Below are positions 51,318 through 60,232 of a stretch of 64,000 bases of DNA, one piece after another; position 1 is the stretch's first letter; the number at the start of each line of letters is the position of its first letter. This stretch comes from Mesorhizobium sp. B2-3-4. GTDB lineage: Bacteria > Pseudomonadota > Alphaproteobacteria > Rhizobiales > Rhizobiaceae. A model generated the notes under the pieces. That model worked only from the letters and a program-made list of their open reading frames with translations, did no database searches and was not told the origin of the DNA. The DNA lies in the NCBI RefSeq assembly GCF_006442315.1, contig NZ_VFVY01000019.1:98111-162110 (forward strand), read 5' to 3'. A program made the position numbers and the translations under genes.

Positions 51318-52535
51318 ATGCCCTTCCCAAAACGCCCCTCCTCGACATGGGCCTATTCCTTGCCTTCGGCGCTCCTGCTGATGGCGCCTTTCGATATCCT
51401 CGCCTCGCTGGCCATGGACATCTATTTGCCGGTGGTTCCGGAGATGCCGGAGGCTCTCGGCACATCGCCAGCCATCATCCAGCTGACGCTCAGCCTCTAC
51501 ATGGTCACACTTGGCCTCGGCCAGGTCGTGTTCGGTCCGGTCTCCGACCGGATCGGCAGACGCCCGGTCCTGATCGGCGGCGGACTGCTGTTCGCGGGCG
51601 CGTCCATCCTGCTCGCCGTCACGTCGCTCGCGACACCCTTCGTCGCGCTGCGCGTCGTCCAGGCCATGGGCGCGTCCGCTGTTCTCGTCGCAACCTTCGC
51701 GACCGTCCGGGATGTCTATGCCGGACGACCGCAGGGTACGGTCATCTACGGGCTGTTCAGCGGCATGCTGGCTTTCGTGCCTGCCCTGGGGCCGGTAGCC
51801 GGCGCGCTGATCGCCAAAGGTTTCGGCTGGCGCGCGATCTTCGTCGCGCTCGCCATCCTGGCCGTAGCGGCCACGTTCAACGCATGGCTGCGATGGCATG
51901 AAACGCGCCCGCCCACGGGCTCTGCTGCGCGTCCTGCGTTCGGCACGATCCTGGGCAGCTTCGCCTTCTGGACCTACACGCTCGGCTTCGCCACGGCGAT
52001 GGGCACGTTCTTCGTGTTCTTTTCGACAGCGCCCCGGGTGCTCATCGATCGCGCCGGCTTCTCGCAGATCGGCTTCAGCATCGCCTTCGCAACGGCGGCG
52101 CTGGTGATGATCGCAACCACGCGATTTGCCAGATCGTTCATCGCCCGCTGGGGTGTCGCCGGCAGTCTCGCCCGCGGCATGGCGATGTTGCTTGTCGGTG
52201 CGGCGATGCTGGCACTCGGCCAGATCTTTGCCGCCCCCTCCTTTACGACCTTCGTCCTGCCCATGTGGGTGATGGCCGTGGGCATCGTCTTTACCGGATC
52301 GGTGACCGCCAATGGCGCGCTCGAAACCTTCGGCGATGCCGCCGGCACGGCAGTGGCGCTCTATTTCTGCGTCCAGAGCCTGATCGTCGGCATCGCCGGA
52401 ACGTTTTTCGTGCTCCTGCTCGGCGGCGACACGGTCTGGCCCCTGGCCTGCTATGCCGCTGTTTTCGCGCCGGCAACGCTGCTTTCACTCACGCTTTTGC
52501 GGAGCCGACAGGCAAGGCCGGACAACGACCGCTGA
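51318..52535 (+). CDS. FloR/CmlA-like phenicol-type MFS exporter (Bcr/CflA family)
   Basis: 405 residues, 12 TM. It begins MPFPKRPSSTWAYSLPSALL and continues with MAPFDILASLAMDIYLPVVP, IQLTLSLYMVTLGLGQVVFG, VSDRIGRRPVLIGG and QAMGASAVLVATFATVRDVYAG, which line up residue by residue with florfenicol exporter FloR as I remember it, end to end. FloR exports chloramphenicol and florfenicol. ATG 51318 is preferred because the FloR start is at the same place; a TTG at 51300 is possible. The leader and stem upstream support drug-inducible expression. No mobile-element sequence was seen nearby, so it looks like a resident chromosomal gene. Confidence 0.85.
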   Translation: MPFPKRPSSTWAYSLPSALLLMAPFDILASLAMDIYLPVVPEMPEALGTSPAIIQLTLSLYMVTLGLGQVVFGPVSDRIGRRPVLIGGGLLFAGASILLAVTSLATPFVALRVVQAMGASAVLVATFATVRDVYAGRPQGTVIYGLFSGMLAFVPALGPVAGALIAKGFGWRAIFVALAILAVAATFNAWLRWHETRPPTGSAARPAFGTILGSFAFWTYTLGFATAMGTFFVFFSTAPRVLIDRAGFSQIGFSIAFATAALVMIATTRFARSFIARWGVAGSLARGMAMLLVGAAMLALGQIFAAPSFTTFVLPMWVMAVGIVFTGSVTANGALETFGDAAGTAVALYFCVQSLIVGIAGTFFVLLLGGDTVWPLACYAAVFAPATLLSLTLLRSRQARPDNDR

Positions 52536-52547
52536 AGGAAACGACCA

Positions 52548-52578
52548 AGGGGCCTGGCGGTGCGCCGGTCAGGCCCCT
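52548..52578. terminator. Convergent hairpin after the FloR-like gene
   Basis: Arms AGGGGCCTG and CAGGCCCCT with a 13-base loop, lying between the exporter and the convergent MaoC gene and overlapping the MaoC stop. No T-run. Confidence 0.4.
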
Positions 52579-53066
52579 GCACGTTTGCGCCGCTCGTAAA
52601 GCATGACCAGCGTTTCAGCCATCAGCGCCGGCTTTTCCTCGCCCTCGATCTCGACCGTGTTGGCGGCCTTCATCAGATATTGGCCCGGGCCTTTATCTTC
52701 CATGGAAAGCAGCGTCGTGCGCAGGCGGATGCGCGCGCCGACCTTGACCGGCGCCAGGAACCGCACCTTGTCGAACCCATAGTTGAAGGCGGCCTGCGTG
52801 TTTTCGGGCACGATCCCCATTTCGAGGGCCAGCGCGCCGATGATCGACAGCGTCAGATAGCCATGCGCGATCGTGGTGCGGAACGGGCTTTGCCGCCGCG
52901 CTCGTTCAGGATCGACATGTATCCATTGATGGTCGCCGGTGCATTCGGCGAACTGGTTGATACGGTTCTGGTCGACCGTGGTCCATTCCGAGATGCCCAG
53001 CTCCTGTCCGGACATCGTTCTCAACTGCTCGTAGGTTGGCGGCGTTTTAGGCCGTACTTCCGTCAT
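52569..53066 (-). CDS. MaoC-like (R)-specific enoyl-CoA hydratase
   Basis: 165 residues from the ATG at 53066. Hot-dog fold with the hydratase motif QFAECTGDHQWIHVDPERA (catalytic Asp and His), and SPFRTTIAHGYLTLSIIG. Such enzymes can feed (R)-3-hydroxyacyl-CoA into polyhydroxyalkanoate or take part in fatty-acid turnover. A phasin gene follows upstream on the same strand within 250 bases, which supports a PHA link but does not prove it. Confidence 0.88.
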   Translation of the reverse strand: MTEVRPKTPPTYEQLRTMSGQELGISEWTTVDQNRINQFAECTGDHQWIHVDPERARRQSPFRTTIAHGYLTLSIIGALALEMGIVPENTQAAFNYGFDKVRFLAPVKVGARIRLRTTLLSMEDKGPGQYLMKAANTVEIEGEEKPALMAETLVMLYERRKRAGA

Positions 53067-53315
53067 TCCTGCTTTCCCGATCGCTTCCAAGGCTTCCGGA
53101 CCACGAACCGGCGGTCTCTGTCAATTCGTTCTGCGCAAATCCGTTCCGGCGCATTCGCACCCTGCCTTACCACGCGACTGCTGCCCGAATCCGGTTTTTC
53201 GGGGCTGCCAGGGCCGCGCGGGGCTTATAGCGTGACGCTAATGCAACAACCATGCGCATGATTGCGGAATGGCGAGCGGGTGTCCGCCGGAAGACAGAAC
53301 AAGAGCACCAACAGC
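53067..53315. other. Spacer between phasin and MaoC genes
   Basis: No gene seen; it should contain the MaoC promoter and the end of the phasin unit. Confidence 0.3.
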
Positions 53316-53744
53316 CTATTTCTTTTCGTAGCCGGAGCGGACCTCTTCCATCGCCTCCTTGATGCGCGCGCGCAGGATATCGATCGATTCGGTGCCCGAT
53401 TTCCTCGCCAGTTCAGCCACTTCACCGGCGTTCTTGAGCGCGGCCTCGAAGGATTTCCTGGCAAATTCCGTCTGTTTTGCCATCAGTTCCTGCGGATTGC
53501 CCGGAGCACGGTAGCTCTGCGCCATCTCGGCGATCTCGCGCAGCGTATCCTGCAGCATTTCGCGTTGCCTCGACAACAGCGAGGAAGCCCCGGCGGCGCC
53601 GGCCCGCGCGGATTTCTCAAGGGCCTCGAGATTCTTGCGGTGATGCGCCAGGATCGCCTCGACATCGACATTGGGCACCTTCAGGTCGCGCCCGAATCTG
53701 CCGAACATATCCATGAAGGAATCGGATTCCGGTTGTCTGGCCAT
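53316..53744 (-). CDS. Phasin-family protein
   Basis: 142-residue amphipathic helical protein with heptad-like stretches (HHRKNLEALEKSARAGAAG, REMLQDTLREIAEMAQ, LARKSGTESIDILRARIKEA) typical of alphaproteobacterial phasins that coat polyhydroxybutyrate granules. Start ATG 53744 with AGGGGAGAAG upstream. Upstream in-frame starts add unrelated residues. Confidence 0.88.
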   Translation of the reverse strand: MARQPESDSFMDMFGRFGRDLKVPNVDVEAILAHHRKNLEALEKSARAGAAGASSLLSRQREMLQDTLREIAEMAQSYRAPGNPQELMAKQTEFARKSFEAALKNAGEVAELARKSGTESIDILRARIKEAMEEVRSGYEKK

Positions 53745-53849
53745 GATTGTCTTCTCCCCTTCTGCCGCACTGGCGGACGCCCTCAGCGGGAGAATAGCAT
53801 TCGAACGTGTCGTGTCCATTTCGAACGCAAGCCCGGCGATCGACACCGA

Positions 53850-55145
53850 TCAATTGACCGGGAGCAGCAGCTCGATCGTATAGAGGACGATGCCGGCCAG
53901 CCCGCCGATGATCATGCCGTTGAAACGGATATATTGCAGGTCCCTGCCGATGTTCATCTCGATCAGCCGCGTCAACTGGGCAAGGTCCCAGCGCTTGACC
54001 TGATCCGCGATGAATTTCGACACGCCGCTTTTCTGGCTTTCCACGAAGGACGCCAGCGCCACCACGAATCCCTGGTTCATGTCGGCCCGGATCTGCGGAT
54101 CGCCGGCCAGATGCCGGCCGACCTCGACGAACATGTTGGCAAGATGTTCCCGGATCAGCGAGTTCGGCGCCTTGGCATCCTGTTCGATGAACAGGCTGAG
54201 GCTCTCCCACATGTCGCCGGCCAGCGCCCTGACCTCGGGCCTGGCGAGGAAATCGCGCTTCATCTTTTCCGCGCGCTTGGCATACTGCTTCGAGGACCGC
54301 AGCCGCTCGACGAAACCTTGCGCGAAACGGTCGAACTCGGCCCGCATCGGGTGATCCGGATCGGCCCGCACCTCGTCCAGCAGGGAGCCCGCGGAGGCGA
54401 CGATCTTCTTCAGGAGATAGGCATCGGCACGGAATAGGTTGAACAAGGACGGCAGTTCCTCGCGGATCTTGTCGCGCATGGTTGCCAGCGCCTGCTCGTC
54501 ATTGAGGAAGCGGCCGATCACCTTGATGAACTCGTCGAACAGCTTCTGGTGGCGACGGTCGTCGGTGAGCGCCGACAGGAGTTCGGCCGCGAGCGGCGCC
54601 AGCGGCACTTTTTCGATCTGCTCGAGCATGCGGCTGGTGACGAAGCCGCGCAGGCCCGATTGCTCGACCGCCGCAAGCGTCTGCGGCACCAGCCGCACGA
54701 CGAAGCGCGACAGGCCCGCCGCCCGCTCGGCATCGGCGAGCCAGTCCGCGACGAGCGCCGAAAAATCGACCTCGGCAAGTTTTTCACGCACCGGTTCCGG
54801 CGCCAGGAAATTGACCTCGATGAAACGGCCGAGATTGTCGGCGATGCGGTCCTGGTTTTCCGGGATGATGGCGGTGTGGGGGATCGGCAGCCCGAGCGGC
54901 CGCTTGAACAGCGCCACCACCGCGTACCAGTCGGCAAGGCCGCCGATGGTTGCCGCTTCGGCAAAGGCAGCGACGAAACCGAGCCACGGATAGCTGCTCT
55001 GGAAGGATTTGGCCAAGGCAAAGACCAGCACGCACAGCGCCAGTGCCGCCGTGGCGACGAACTTTGTCCGCCGCAGCGCGGAAAGCTTGGCGCCGGCGTC
55101 TGCATCCAAACGCGCTGGCGCCTGGCTATGGGCCGATTGATCCAT
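53850..55145 (-). CDS. DUF445 inner-membrane protein
   Basis: 431 residues with an N-terminal membrane segment (TKFVATAALALCVLVFALAKSF), the family signature GFVAAFAEAATIGGLADWYAVVALFKRPLG, a long helical region and a C-terminal membrane segment ending LLLPVN. Family of unknown function, often linked to membrane or granule genes. Same strand as the phasin gene, about 105 bases upstream. Confidence 0.9.
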   Translation of the reverse strand: MDQSAHSQAPARLDADAGAKLSALRRTKFVATAALALCVLVFALAKSFQSSYPWLGFVAAFAEAATIGGLADWYAVVALFKRPLGLPIPHTAIIPENQDRIADNLGRFIEVNFLAPEPVREKLAEVDFSALVADWLADAERAAGLSRFVVRLVPQTLAAVEQSGLRGFVTSRMLEQIEKVPLAPLAAELLSALTDDRRHQKLFDEFIKVIGRFLNDEQALATMRDKIREELPSLFNLFRADAYLLKKIVASAGSLLDEVRADPDHPMRAEFDRFAQGFVERLRSSKQYAKRAEKMKRDFLARPEVRALAGDMWESLSLFIEQDAKAPNSLIREHLANMFVEVGRHLAGDPQIRADMNQGFVVALASFVESQKSGVSKFIADQVKRWDLAQLTRLIEMNIGRDLQYIRFNGMIIGGLAGIVLYTIELLLPVN

Positions 55146-55416
55146 GGATGGCCGCTCCTCGTCGATCTCAGCCTATTTAGTGTTTCGACGGCCGGAATGC
55201 CCGTGACATCGGATTCGCTGTGCGCTTCGCCTGGCGGCGCACATAAAGTTGACGAGAATATTCAGCTATAATACCAAGCTAGTCTGGAATTATTCCAAGG
55301 TATAGGCCATATTCGGCTCAGGCCAGCGTGCCGAATCCGAAATCCGGATAAAGCCACGCCAGCAAAGTTCTAGACTCTGGCATGGTCGCACCGCGCCAGC
55401 GCTTTGTGAGGATGAA
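55146..55416 (+). promoter_or_regulatory. Upstream region of rirA with a 13-bp palindrome
   Basis: No gene seen. It contains the perfect palindrome TGGAATTATTCCA (55285-55297) within CTGGAATTATTCCAA. That resembles, but does not match exactly, the rhizobial Irr box (ICE, TTTAGAA...TTCTAAA type). An apparent -35/-10 pair nearby has the wrong spacing. Confidence 0.45.
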
Positions 55417-55878
55417 ATGCGGCTTACCCGCCAAACCAACTATGCCATGCGCATCCTGATGTATTGCGCCGCCAACAATGATCGGTTGAGCCGTATACCG
55501 GAGATCGCGGCCGCTTATTCCGTATCGGAACTGTTTCTGTTCAAGATCCTGCAGCCGCTGGTCGAAAACGGCCTGGTCGAGACGGTGCGTGGCAGGAATG
55601 GCGGAGTACGGCTCGGCCGTGCCGCCGAAGCGATCAGCTTGTTCGACGTCGTGCGCGTGACAGAGGAAAGCTTCGCGATGGCGGAGTGCTTCGAGAACGA
55701 TGCCGCCGAATGCCCGCTGGTCGACAGCTGCGCCTTGAACTCGGCGCTGCGCGAAGCACTCAACGCCTTCTTCGCCGTGCTTGCCCGCTACACCATCGCC
55801 GATCTCGTCGCGGCACGGCCCAATGTCCGCAACCTGCTTGGCATCGACCTGCTGGAACGCCGCGCGCCGGCCGCCTGA
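55417..55878 (+). CDS. rirA: RirA, Rrf2-type iron-responsive repressor
   Basis: 153-residue Rrf2 regulator that in rhizobia carries an Fe-S cluster and represses iron uptake genes when iron is plentiful. The winged helix (MRLTRQTNYAMRILMYCAANN, SELFLFKILQPLVENGLVETV) and the three cluster cysteines at 91, 99 and 105 (CFENDAAECPLVDSC) match RirA. Placed convergently beside the hmu operon, whose promoter has a TGA-N9-TCA operator. Confidence 0.95.
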   Translation: MRLTRQTNYAMRILMYCAANNDRLSRIPEIAAAYSVSELFLFKILQPLVENGLVETVRGRNGGVRLGRAAEAISLFDVVRVTEESFAMAECFENDAAECPLVDSCALNSALREALNAFFAVLARYTIADLVAARPNVRNLLGIDLLERRAPAA

Positions 55879-55917
55879 GCCTTTTTCCCGGCGATATCGG
55901 ACCAGAAACCCGTAGAT

Positions 55918-56706
55918 TCAGGCGGCGGACTGCGGCAACACGAATGGCGTATTGCCGGTCGGCAGCACGCCGACCTTGAGCCGGCAATCGAACACCTTCT
56001 CGATCAAATCGTCGCTCAGCACCTCCCGCGGCGATCCGGTCGCGGCCAAGCGGCCGCGATGCATTACGAAAATCCGGTCGGCGTACATGGCCGTCAGATT
56101 GAGGTCGTGCAGGATCGCGACCACGCCTCCGCCTCTCCTGGCGAAGTCGCGGGCGATGTTCATGATGATAAGCTGGTGCTTGATATCGAGGCTGGACACC
56201 GGTTCATCGAGGAAGAGATAACGCGGCCTGCCGTCGAGCACCGGTGCCCAGACCTGGCACAGAACGCGCGCAAGCTGGACGCGCTGCTGCTCGCCGCCGG
56301 AAAGCTCCTGGTAGAAACGCCCGGCAAAACCATCGAGGTCGACGCGTGCCAGCGCACGCTCTGGCAGCCGCGCATCCTCGCCCGGCAGGGCGCCGGAGCG
56401 GCCGCCGACAAGGCCGAGCTTGACGACTTCGCGGACCGTGAACGGAAACGACAGCGTCGTTGCCTGCGGCAGCACGGCGCGTTGCACGGCAACCTCCACC
56501 GGCTTCATCGCCGAGAGGTTGCGGCCATTGAGAGTGACGGTTCCCGTATAGGCGAGCTCTCCTGACAGCGCCTTGAGGAAGGTCGTCTTGCCCGAACCAT
56601 TGGGGCCGACGATGGCCGCGATTTCGCCAGGCCGCGCGTCGAAATCGACACCGCCGACGATACGCTTGCCGCCGATATCAACCGAAACGTCTCTTGCCTC
56701 GATCAT
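55918..56706 (-). CDS. hmuV: Heme ABC transporter ATP-binding protein HmuV
   Basis: 262-residue ABC ATPase that powers heme import. Walker A GPNGSGKTT (34-42), signature LSGGEQQRVQLARVL near 143, Walker B YLFLDEPVSSLD near 170, then the H-loop ILHDLNLT. Start ATG 56706, eight bases after hmuU. An ABC ATPase in the hmuT-hmuU-hmuV order makes the heme assignment firm. Confidence 0.94.
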   Translation of the reverse strand: MIEARDVSVDIGGKRIVGGVDFDARPGEIAAIVGPNGSGKTTFLKALSGELAYTGTVTLNGRNLSAMKPVEVAVQRAVLPQATTLSFPFTVREVVKLGLVGGRSGALPGEDARLPERALARVDLDGFAGRFYQELSGGEQQRVQLARVLCQVWAPVLDGRPRYLFLDEPVSSLDIKHQLIIMNIARDFARRGGGVVAILHDLNLTAMYADRIFVMHRGRLAATGSPREVLSDDLIEKVFDCRLKVGVLPTGNTPFVLPQSAA

Positions 56707-56714
56707 CGCACATC

Positions 56715-57815
56715 TCACAAATCGACGATGCCGCGCTTGCGCAGCAGGATCCACAGGAAGAACGGCGCGCCGGCGATTGCCGTGACGATGCCGATCGGCA
56801 GTTCGGCGGGTGCCACGATGGTGCGGGCGACCGCATCGGCAAGCAGCAGCAGCGAGGCGCCGAGAAGCGCGGAGGCTGGCAGCAAATAGCGATTGTCGGG
56901 CCCGATCAGCAGGCGCAGCAGATGCGGCACCACGATGCCCACGAAACCGATGCCGCCACTGACCGCGACAGACGCGCCGACGGCGGCCGAGACACCGACA
57001 ATGGCCGTGTATTTCAGCCGTTGCACTGGGATGCCGAGATGGCCGGCGGTCGCTTCGCCCAGGGCCAGCGCATTGAGGCCGCGCGCGAGAAACGGCATGG
57101 CCGCCAGCGAAAGCACGATGATCGGGCCGACGGAGCCGATCTTCTGCCATGTCGCGCCGGCCAGCGAACCAAGCTGCCAGAAGGTCAGATCGCGCAACTG
57201 CCGGTCGTCGGCCATGAAGATCAGGATGCCGGTCAGCGCCATGGCAAGCGCGGCCATGGCGAGGCCGGCGAGCAGCATGGTGGCGACCGATGTACGGCCC
57301 TGCCGGGTGGCAACGGTGTAGAGCAGCAGCGTGACCGTCAGCCCGCCGCAAAAAGCGGCCAGCGGCAGCGCAAACGTGCCGAACAGGGCGGTGACGGGCA
57401 GAAGCACCGAGGCGCCGAGCACGATCACCGACACGGCCCCGAGACTGGCGCCTGCCGAAACGCCGATAAGGCCGGGGTCGGCCAACGGATTGCGGAACAG
57501 CCCCTGCATGACCGCGCCGGAGACCGCCAGGGCCGCGCCGATCAACATGCCAAGCACCACACGCGGCAAGCGGATATCATAGACGATGAGACGGTCGCGT
57601 GCATCCAGCGCCGCATCGACCGGTGCGGCGCCAGACAGCCAGTCGCCGACGACCTTGACGGCGGAAGCATCCGAGGCCCCCGACGTCAGCGACAGGAACA
57701 CCGCCAGCGCAAGCACGACACAGGACAGGCCGATAACGAGACGGGCGCGTCCGGAGCGATCGCCCTCGCCGGCCATCATCACGCCGGCCGGCCCGGCAAT
57801 GGATTGGTCGGCCAT
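56715..57815 (-). CDS. hmuU: Heme ABC transporter permease HmuU
   Basis: 366-residue FecCD/BtuC-type permease with about ten membrane segments. Family landmarks: RLPRVVLGMLIGAALAVSGAVMQG, NPLADPGLIGVSAGAS, GGIGFVGIVVPHLLRLL. It forms the transmembrane channel with HmuV; the gene starts six bases after hmuT. Confidence 0.95.
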   Translation of the reverse strand: MADQSIAGPAGVMMAGEGDRSGRARLVIGLSCVVLALAVFLSLTSGASDASAVKVVGDWLSGAAPVDAALDARDRLIVYDIRLPRVVLGMLIGAALAVSGAVMQGLFRNPLADPGLIGVSAGASLGAVSVIVLGASVLLPVTALFGTFALPLAAFCGGLTVTLLLYTVATRQGRTSVATMLLAGLAMAALAMALTGILIFMADDRQLRDLTFWQLGSLAGATWQKIGSVGPIIVLSLAAMPFLARGLNALALGEATAGHLGIPVQRLKYTAIVGVSAAVGASVAVSGGIGFVGIVVPHLLRLLIGPDNRYLLPASALLGASLLLLADAVARTIVAPAELPIGIVTAIAGAPFFLWILLRKRGIVDL

Positions 57816-57821
57816 GCCGGT

Positions 57822-58730
57822 TCAGTCCGTGACCTGGGCGCCATAAAGCGAAACAGCCAGGTCGTGGATGGCATCAGCCGTTCGCGGCCCGAAACCGAGC
57901 AGATAACTGCCGTCCATGCGGATAAGCTTGCGGGCGAGGCCAGCCGGCGTCGAACCTATCGACGCGTTCGAAAACAGCTCGTCATCCGAGATCGGCGGGC
58001 CGGCATTGTTCATCACCATGATGACGTCGGGCCTGGCCGTCACGATCGCTTCCTCGGACAGTTGCTTGTAGCCCGAAAAGCCTTCGACGGCGTTCAGGCC
58101 GCCGGCCAGCCTGATCATGCCGTTGGCCGCGGTATCGCTACCGGCCGCGAGGACTTTGCCGCCCTGCATCGAGAGCACGAAAAGAACCCGCTTGCGCTCC
58201 TCGATCGAGGCCGTCTGCTTTTCGGCTGCCTTCAATCTGGCATCGACCTGGGCAGCCAGCGCTTCGGCCTTGGCGTCAACGCCCAGAACTTTGCCGACGA
58301 TGCGGATTTTTTCGAGAATACCGTCATGATCGTAGCGGTCGGGCACCTCGACGAACGGCACGCTGCTCTTCTTCAGCACGTCGAGCGCTTCCCTGGGGCC
58401 GCTGCCGTGCAGTGCCAATATGCCTGACGGATTGACTGACAGCACACCTTCCGGCGACAGCTGGCGCATATAGCCGACATCGGGCAGGTCAAGTGCCGCT
58501 TTCGGATACCGGCTGGTGGAGTCGCGCGCCGCAAGGCGTTTTTCCTCACCAAGCGCATAGACGATCTCGGTGATGGACCCGCCAATGGCAACGACCTTCG
58601 AAGGGTCGGCGAAGACCGAAATTCCTTCGGTGGCGCCAGCCGATTGCAATGCGGCAAACGTCAGGGAAAGACCGATTGCAGAACCGATCATCGATCCGCG
58701 CAAAGCGGACAGTCTCGCAACAAAACGCAT
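57822..58730 (-). CDS. hmuT: Periplasmic heme-binding protein HmuT
   Basis: 302-residue periplasmic binding protein. Signal peptide MRFVARLSALRGSMIGSAIG..., then the TroA/BtuF-type fold: VVAIGGSITEIVYALGEEKR, ARDSTSRYPKAALDLPDVGY (the Tyr heme ligand follows in the family), and the second lobe with RPDVIMVMNNAGPP. It delivers heme to HmuU. 12 bases separate it from hmuS. Confidence 0.94.
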   Translation of the reverse strand: MRFVARLSALRGSMIGSAIGLSLTFAALQSAGATEGISVFADPSKVVAIGGSITEIVYALGEEKRLAARDSTSRYPKAALDLPDVGYMRQLSPEGVLSVNPSGILALHGSGPREALDVLKKSSVPFVEVPDRYDHDGILEKIRIVGKVLGVDAKAEALAAQVDARLKAAEKQTASIEERKRVLFVLSMQGGKVLAAGSDTAANGMIRLAGGLNAVEGFSGYKQLSEEAIVTARPDVIMVMNNAGPPISDDELFSNASIGSTPAGLARKLIRMDGSYLLGFGPRTADAIHDLAVSLYGAQVTD

Positions 58731-58742
58731 GGGGTTCTTTCC

Positions 58743-59804
58743 TCAGGCTGCCGTCGGGCTTGGAATGCGCGGCAGGTGCTCGGCCAGGAAGCGCCAGTCG
58801 TCGCGCTCGCTTTCGCCTTCGTGGCGCTTGCCGAAGAACTGGATGATCATCTCGCCATTGGCGGCATAGACTTCGAGCGAGGTGACATGACCGTCCTTGG
58901 TAGGCTTGCGCACTGCCCAGACTTCATGGATGTGATCGGTGCGCAGATGCAGATGGAAGGTCTCGTCGAGCACGTTGATCCACGGCCCCATCGGCTTGAT
59001 CGATTTGACCGGACCGGAATGGATCTGGATGCAGCCGCGATTGCCCACGAAGCACATGATCGGCATCTCGCCTTCGGCGGCGTGATGGAACATGGCGCGC
59101 ACCGCGTCATTGTCGAGCAGCCACGCATAGTCCTGGCCGACCATGCGCACCGCCTGGCGGCGGCTGAGCTTCAAAGTCTTCAGCATGCCGAAGAACTGGT
59201 GTACGTCCGTCAGCCGGCTCCAGCGGTCGCGCAGATCGTCCAGGATCGCGGTCGATGAGGCGGTCTCGCTTTCCCCATCGGGAACCGATCCTGAAATGTC
59301 GATCGTAGGCTCCTGGTTCGATGATTCCAGCGAAGCGACCAGCTTCTGGTAGGCATAGAGGCTGGAGGCCGGGCGCAGATGCACCTTGTGCACCGCCTCG
59401 CCGGCCGTATCGAAGAACTGCAGGCTGCGGCGGATGTCGTCGCCGTCGCGCTTCTCGACGGCAAAACCATGCGCCCAGACTTTCGGAAAAATGCGCAGGT
59501 CGATGTTTTCGCCCAGCACCATCGCATTGTGGTTGCCGGTAACGACCTTGTCGTAGACGCCGATCTTTTCGTGCACGGCGCTCTCGTTGCGGGTCAGCGC
59601 CATCACCTCGCCGACCGCTTCCAGTCCTGTCAAAAGATCGTTGACGCGGGGTTCGACACGCACCACGCCATCGCCGCAATGCGCGGCGACCAGTTCGGCT
59701 TCCGAAATGCCGAGCTGGCCTGCCAGGTCACGCTCGCGCGTTTTCGGATTTTCCGTCCGTGCCCGCCGGATTTCATGTGGGGCGGGTTTTACGCGCTGAT
59801 CCAT
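58743..59804 (-). CDS. hmuS: Cytoplasmic heme-handling protein HmuS
   Basis: 353 residues of the HemS/ChuX-type duplicated fold (ELVAAHCGDG...; GNHNAMVLGENIDLRIF; the second half with EGEMPIMCFVGNRGCIQIHS). It binds heme delivered by the importer, as chaperone or degrading enzyme. First large gene after hemP in the operon; start ATG 59804. Confidence 0.94.
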   Translation of the reverse strand: MDQRVKPAPHEIRRARTENPKTRERDLAGQLGISEAELVAAHCGDGVVRVEPRVNDLLTGLEAVGEVMALTRNESAVHEKIGVYDKVVTGNHNAMVLGENIDLRIFPKVWAHGFAVEKRDGDDIRRSLQFFDTAGEAVHKVHLRPASSLYAYQKLVASLESSNQEPTIDISGSVPDGESETASSTAILDDLRDRWSRLTDVHQFFGMLKTLKLSRRQAVRMVGQDYAWLLDNDAVRAMFHHAAEGEMPIMCFVGNRGCIQIHSGPVKSIKPMGPWINVLDETFHLHLRTDHIHEVWAVRKPTKDGHVTSLEVYAANGEMIIQFFGKRHEGESERDDWRFLAEHLPRIPSPTAA

Positions 59805-59826
59805 GTCTTACCCCTGTTGCCTTGTC

Positions 59827-60033
59827 TTACTTGTTGAGAATGAGCTTGCCCTGCCGGGTGATCTTGAGCCGGTAGAGAGCACCATGATGCTCGATGCCGA
59901 TCTCGTGCTCGCCCTGGAAGAGCGTGTTGCTGGACAGCGTTCGCACCGCCAACGGAATCCGATCGAAGCGCGCGGAGGCGTCATCGGAACGGCGGACGCG
60001 ATAGCGAAAATCGTTGGGATTGTGGGTGTTCAT
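59827..60033 (-). CDS. hmuP: Hemin uptake protein HemP/HmuP
   Basis: 68-residue basic protein ending GALYRLKITRQGKLILNK, the HemP signature. In Bradyrhizobium HmuP is a DNA-binding activator needed for expression of the heme receptor together with Irr; the same role here is plausible because the divergent receptor gene starts 200 bases away. First gene of the minus-strand heme operon; GGAAGGGATCG lies upstream of its start. Confidence 0.9.
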   Translation of the reverse strand: MNTHNPNDFRYRVRRSDDASARFDRIPLAVRTLSSNTLFQGEHEIGIEHHGALYRLKITRQGKLILNK

Positions 60034-60097
60034 CTGGGTCGATCCCTTCCTGTGCCGGGCATCTGGCTAGGCGTTGCGTGATTGCCGATTCATTTCT

Positions 60098-60112
60098 TGA
60101 CTTGAATAATCA
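60098..60112. promoter_or_regulatory. Iron-responsive operator (TGA-N9-TCA)
   Basis: TGACTTGAATAATCA fits the RirA-type iron-responsive operator consensus TGA-N9-TCA exactly. It lies in the divergent promoter between hemP/hmuP and the receptor gene, and a wider TGACT...AGTCA dyad surrounds it (60098-60125). Confidence 0.7.
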
Positions 60113-60232
60113 TGTTTATTAGTCAGTGCAATACCGGATTAAATGAGTCAACATTTAAGACGCCGGATACGATCAAAAATGCCAGCCAGCCCCGGGCCAG
60201 CCAGCATCGAACATGGACTTTGGAGTTGGGGC

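Noticed and set aside
55255..55275. TTGACG and TATAAT near rirA as a promoter
   Set aside because: The spacing is 12 bases, too short for a sigma-70 promoter.
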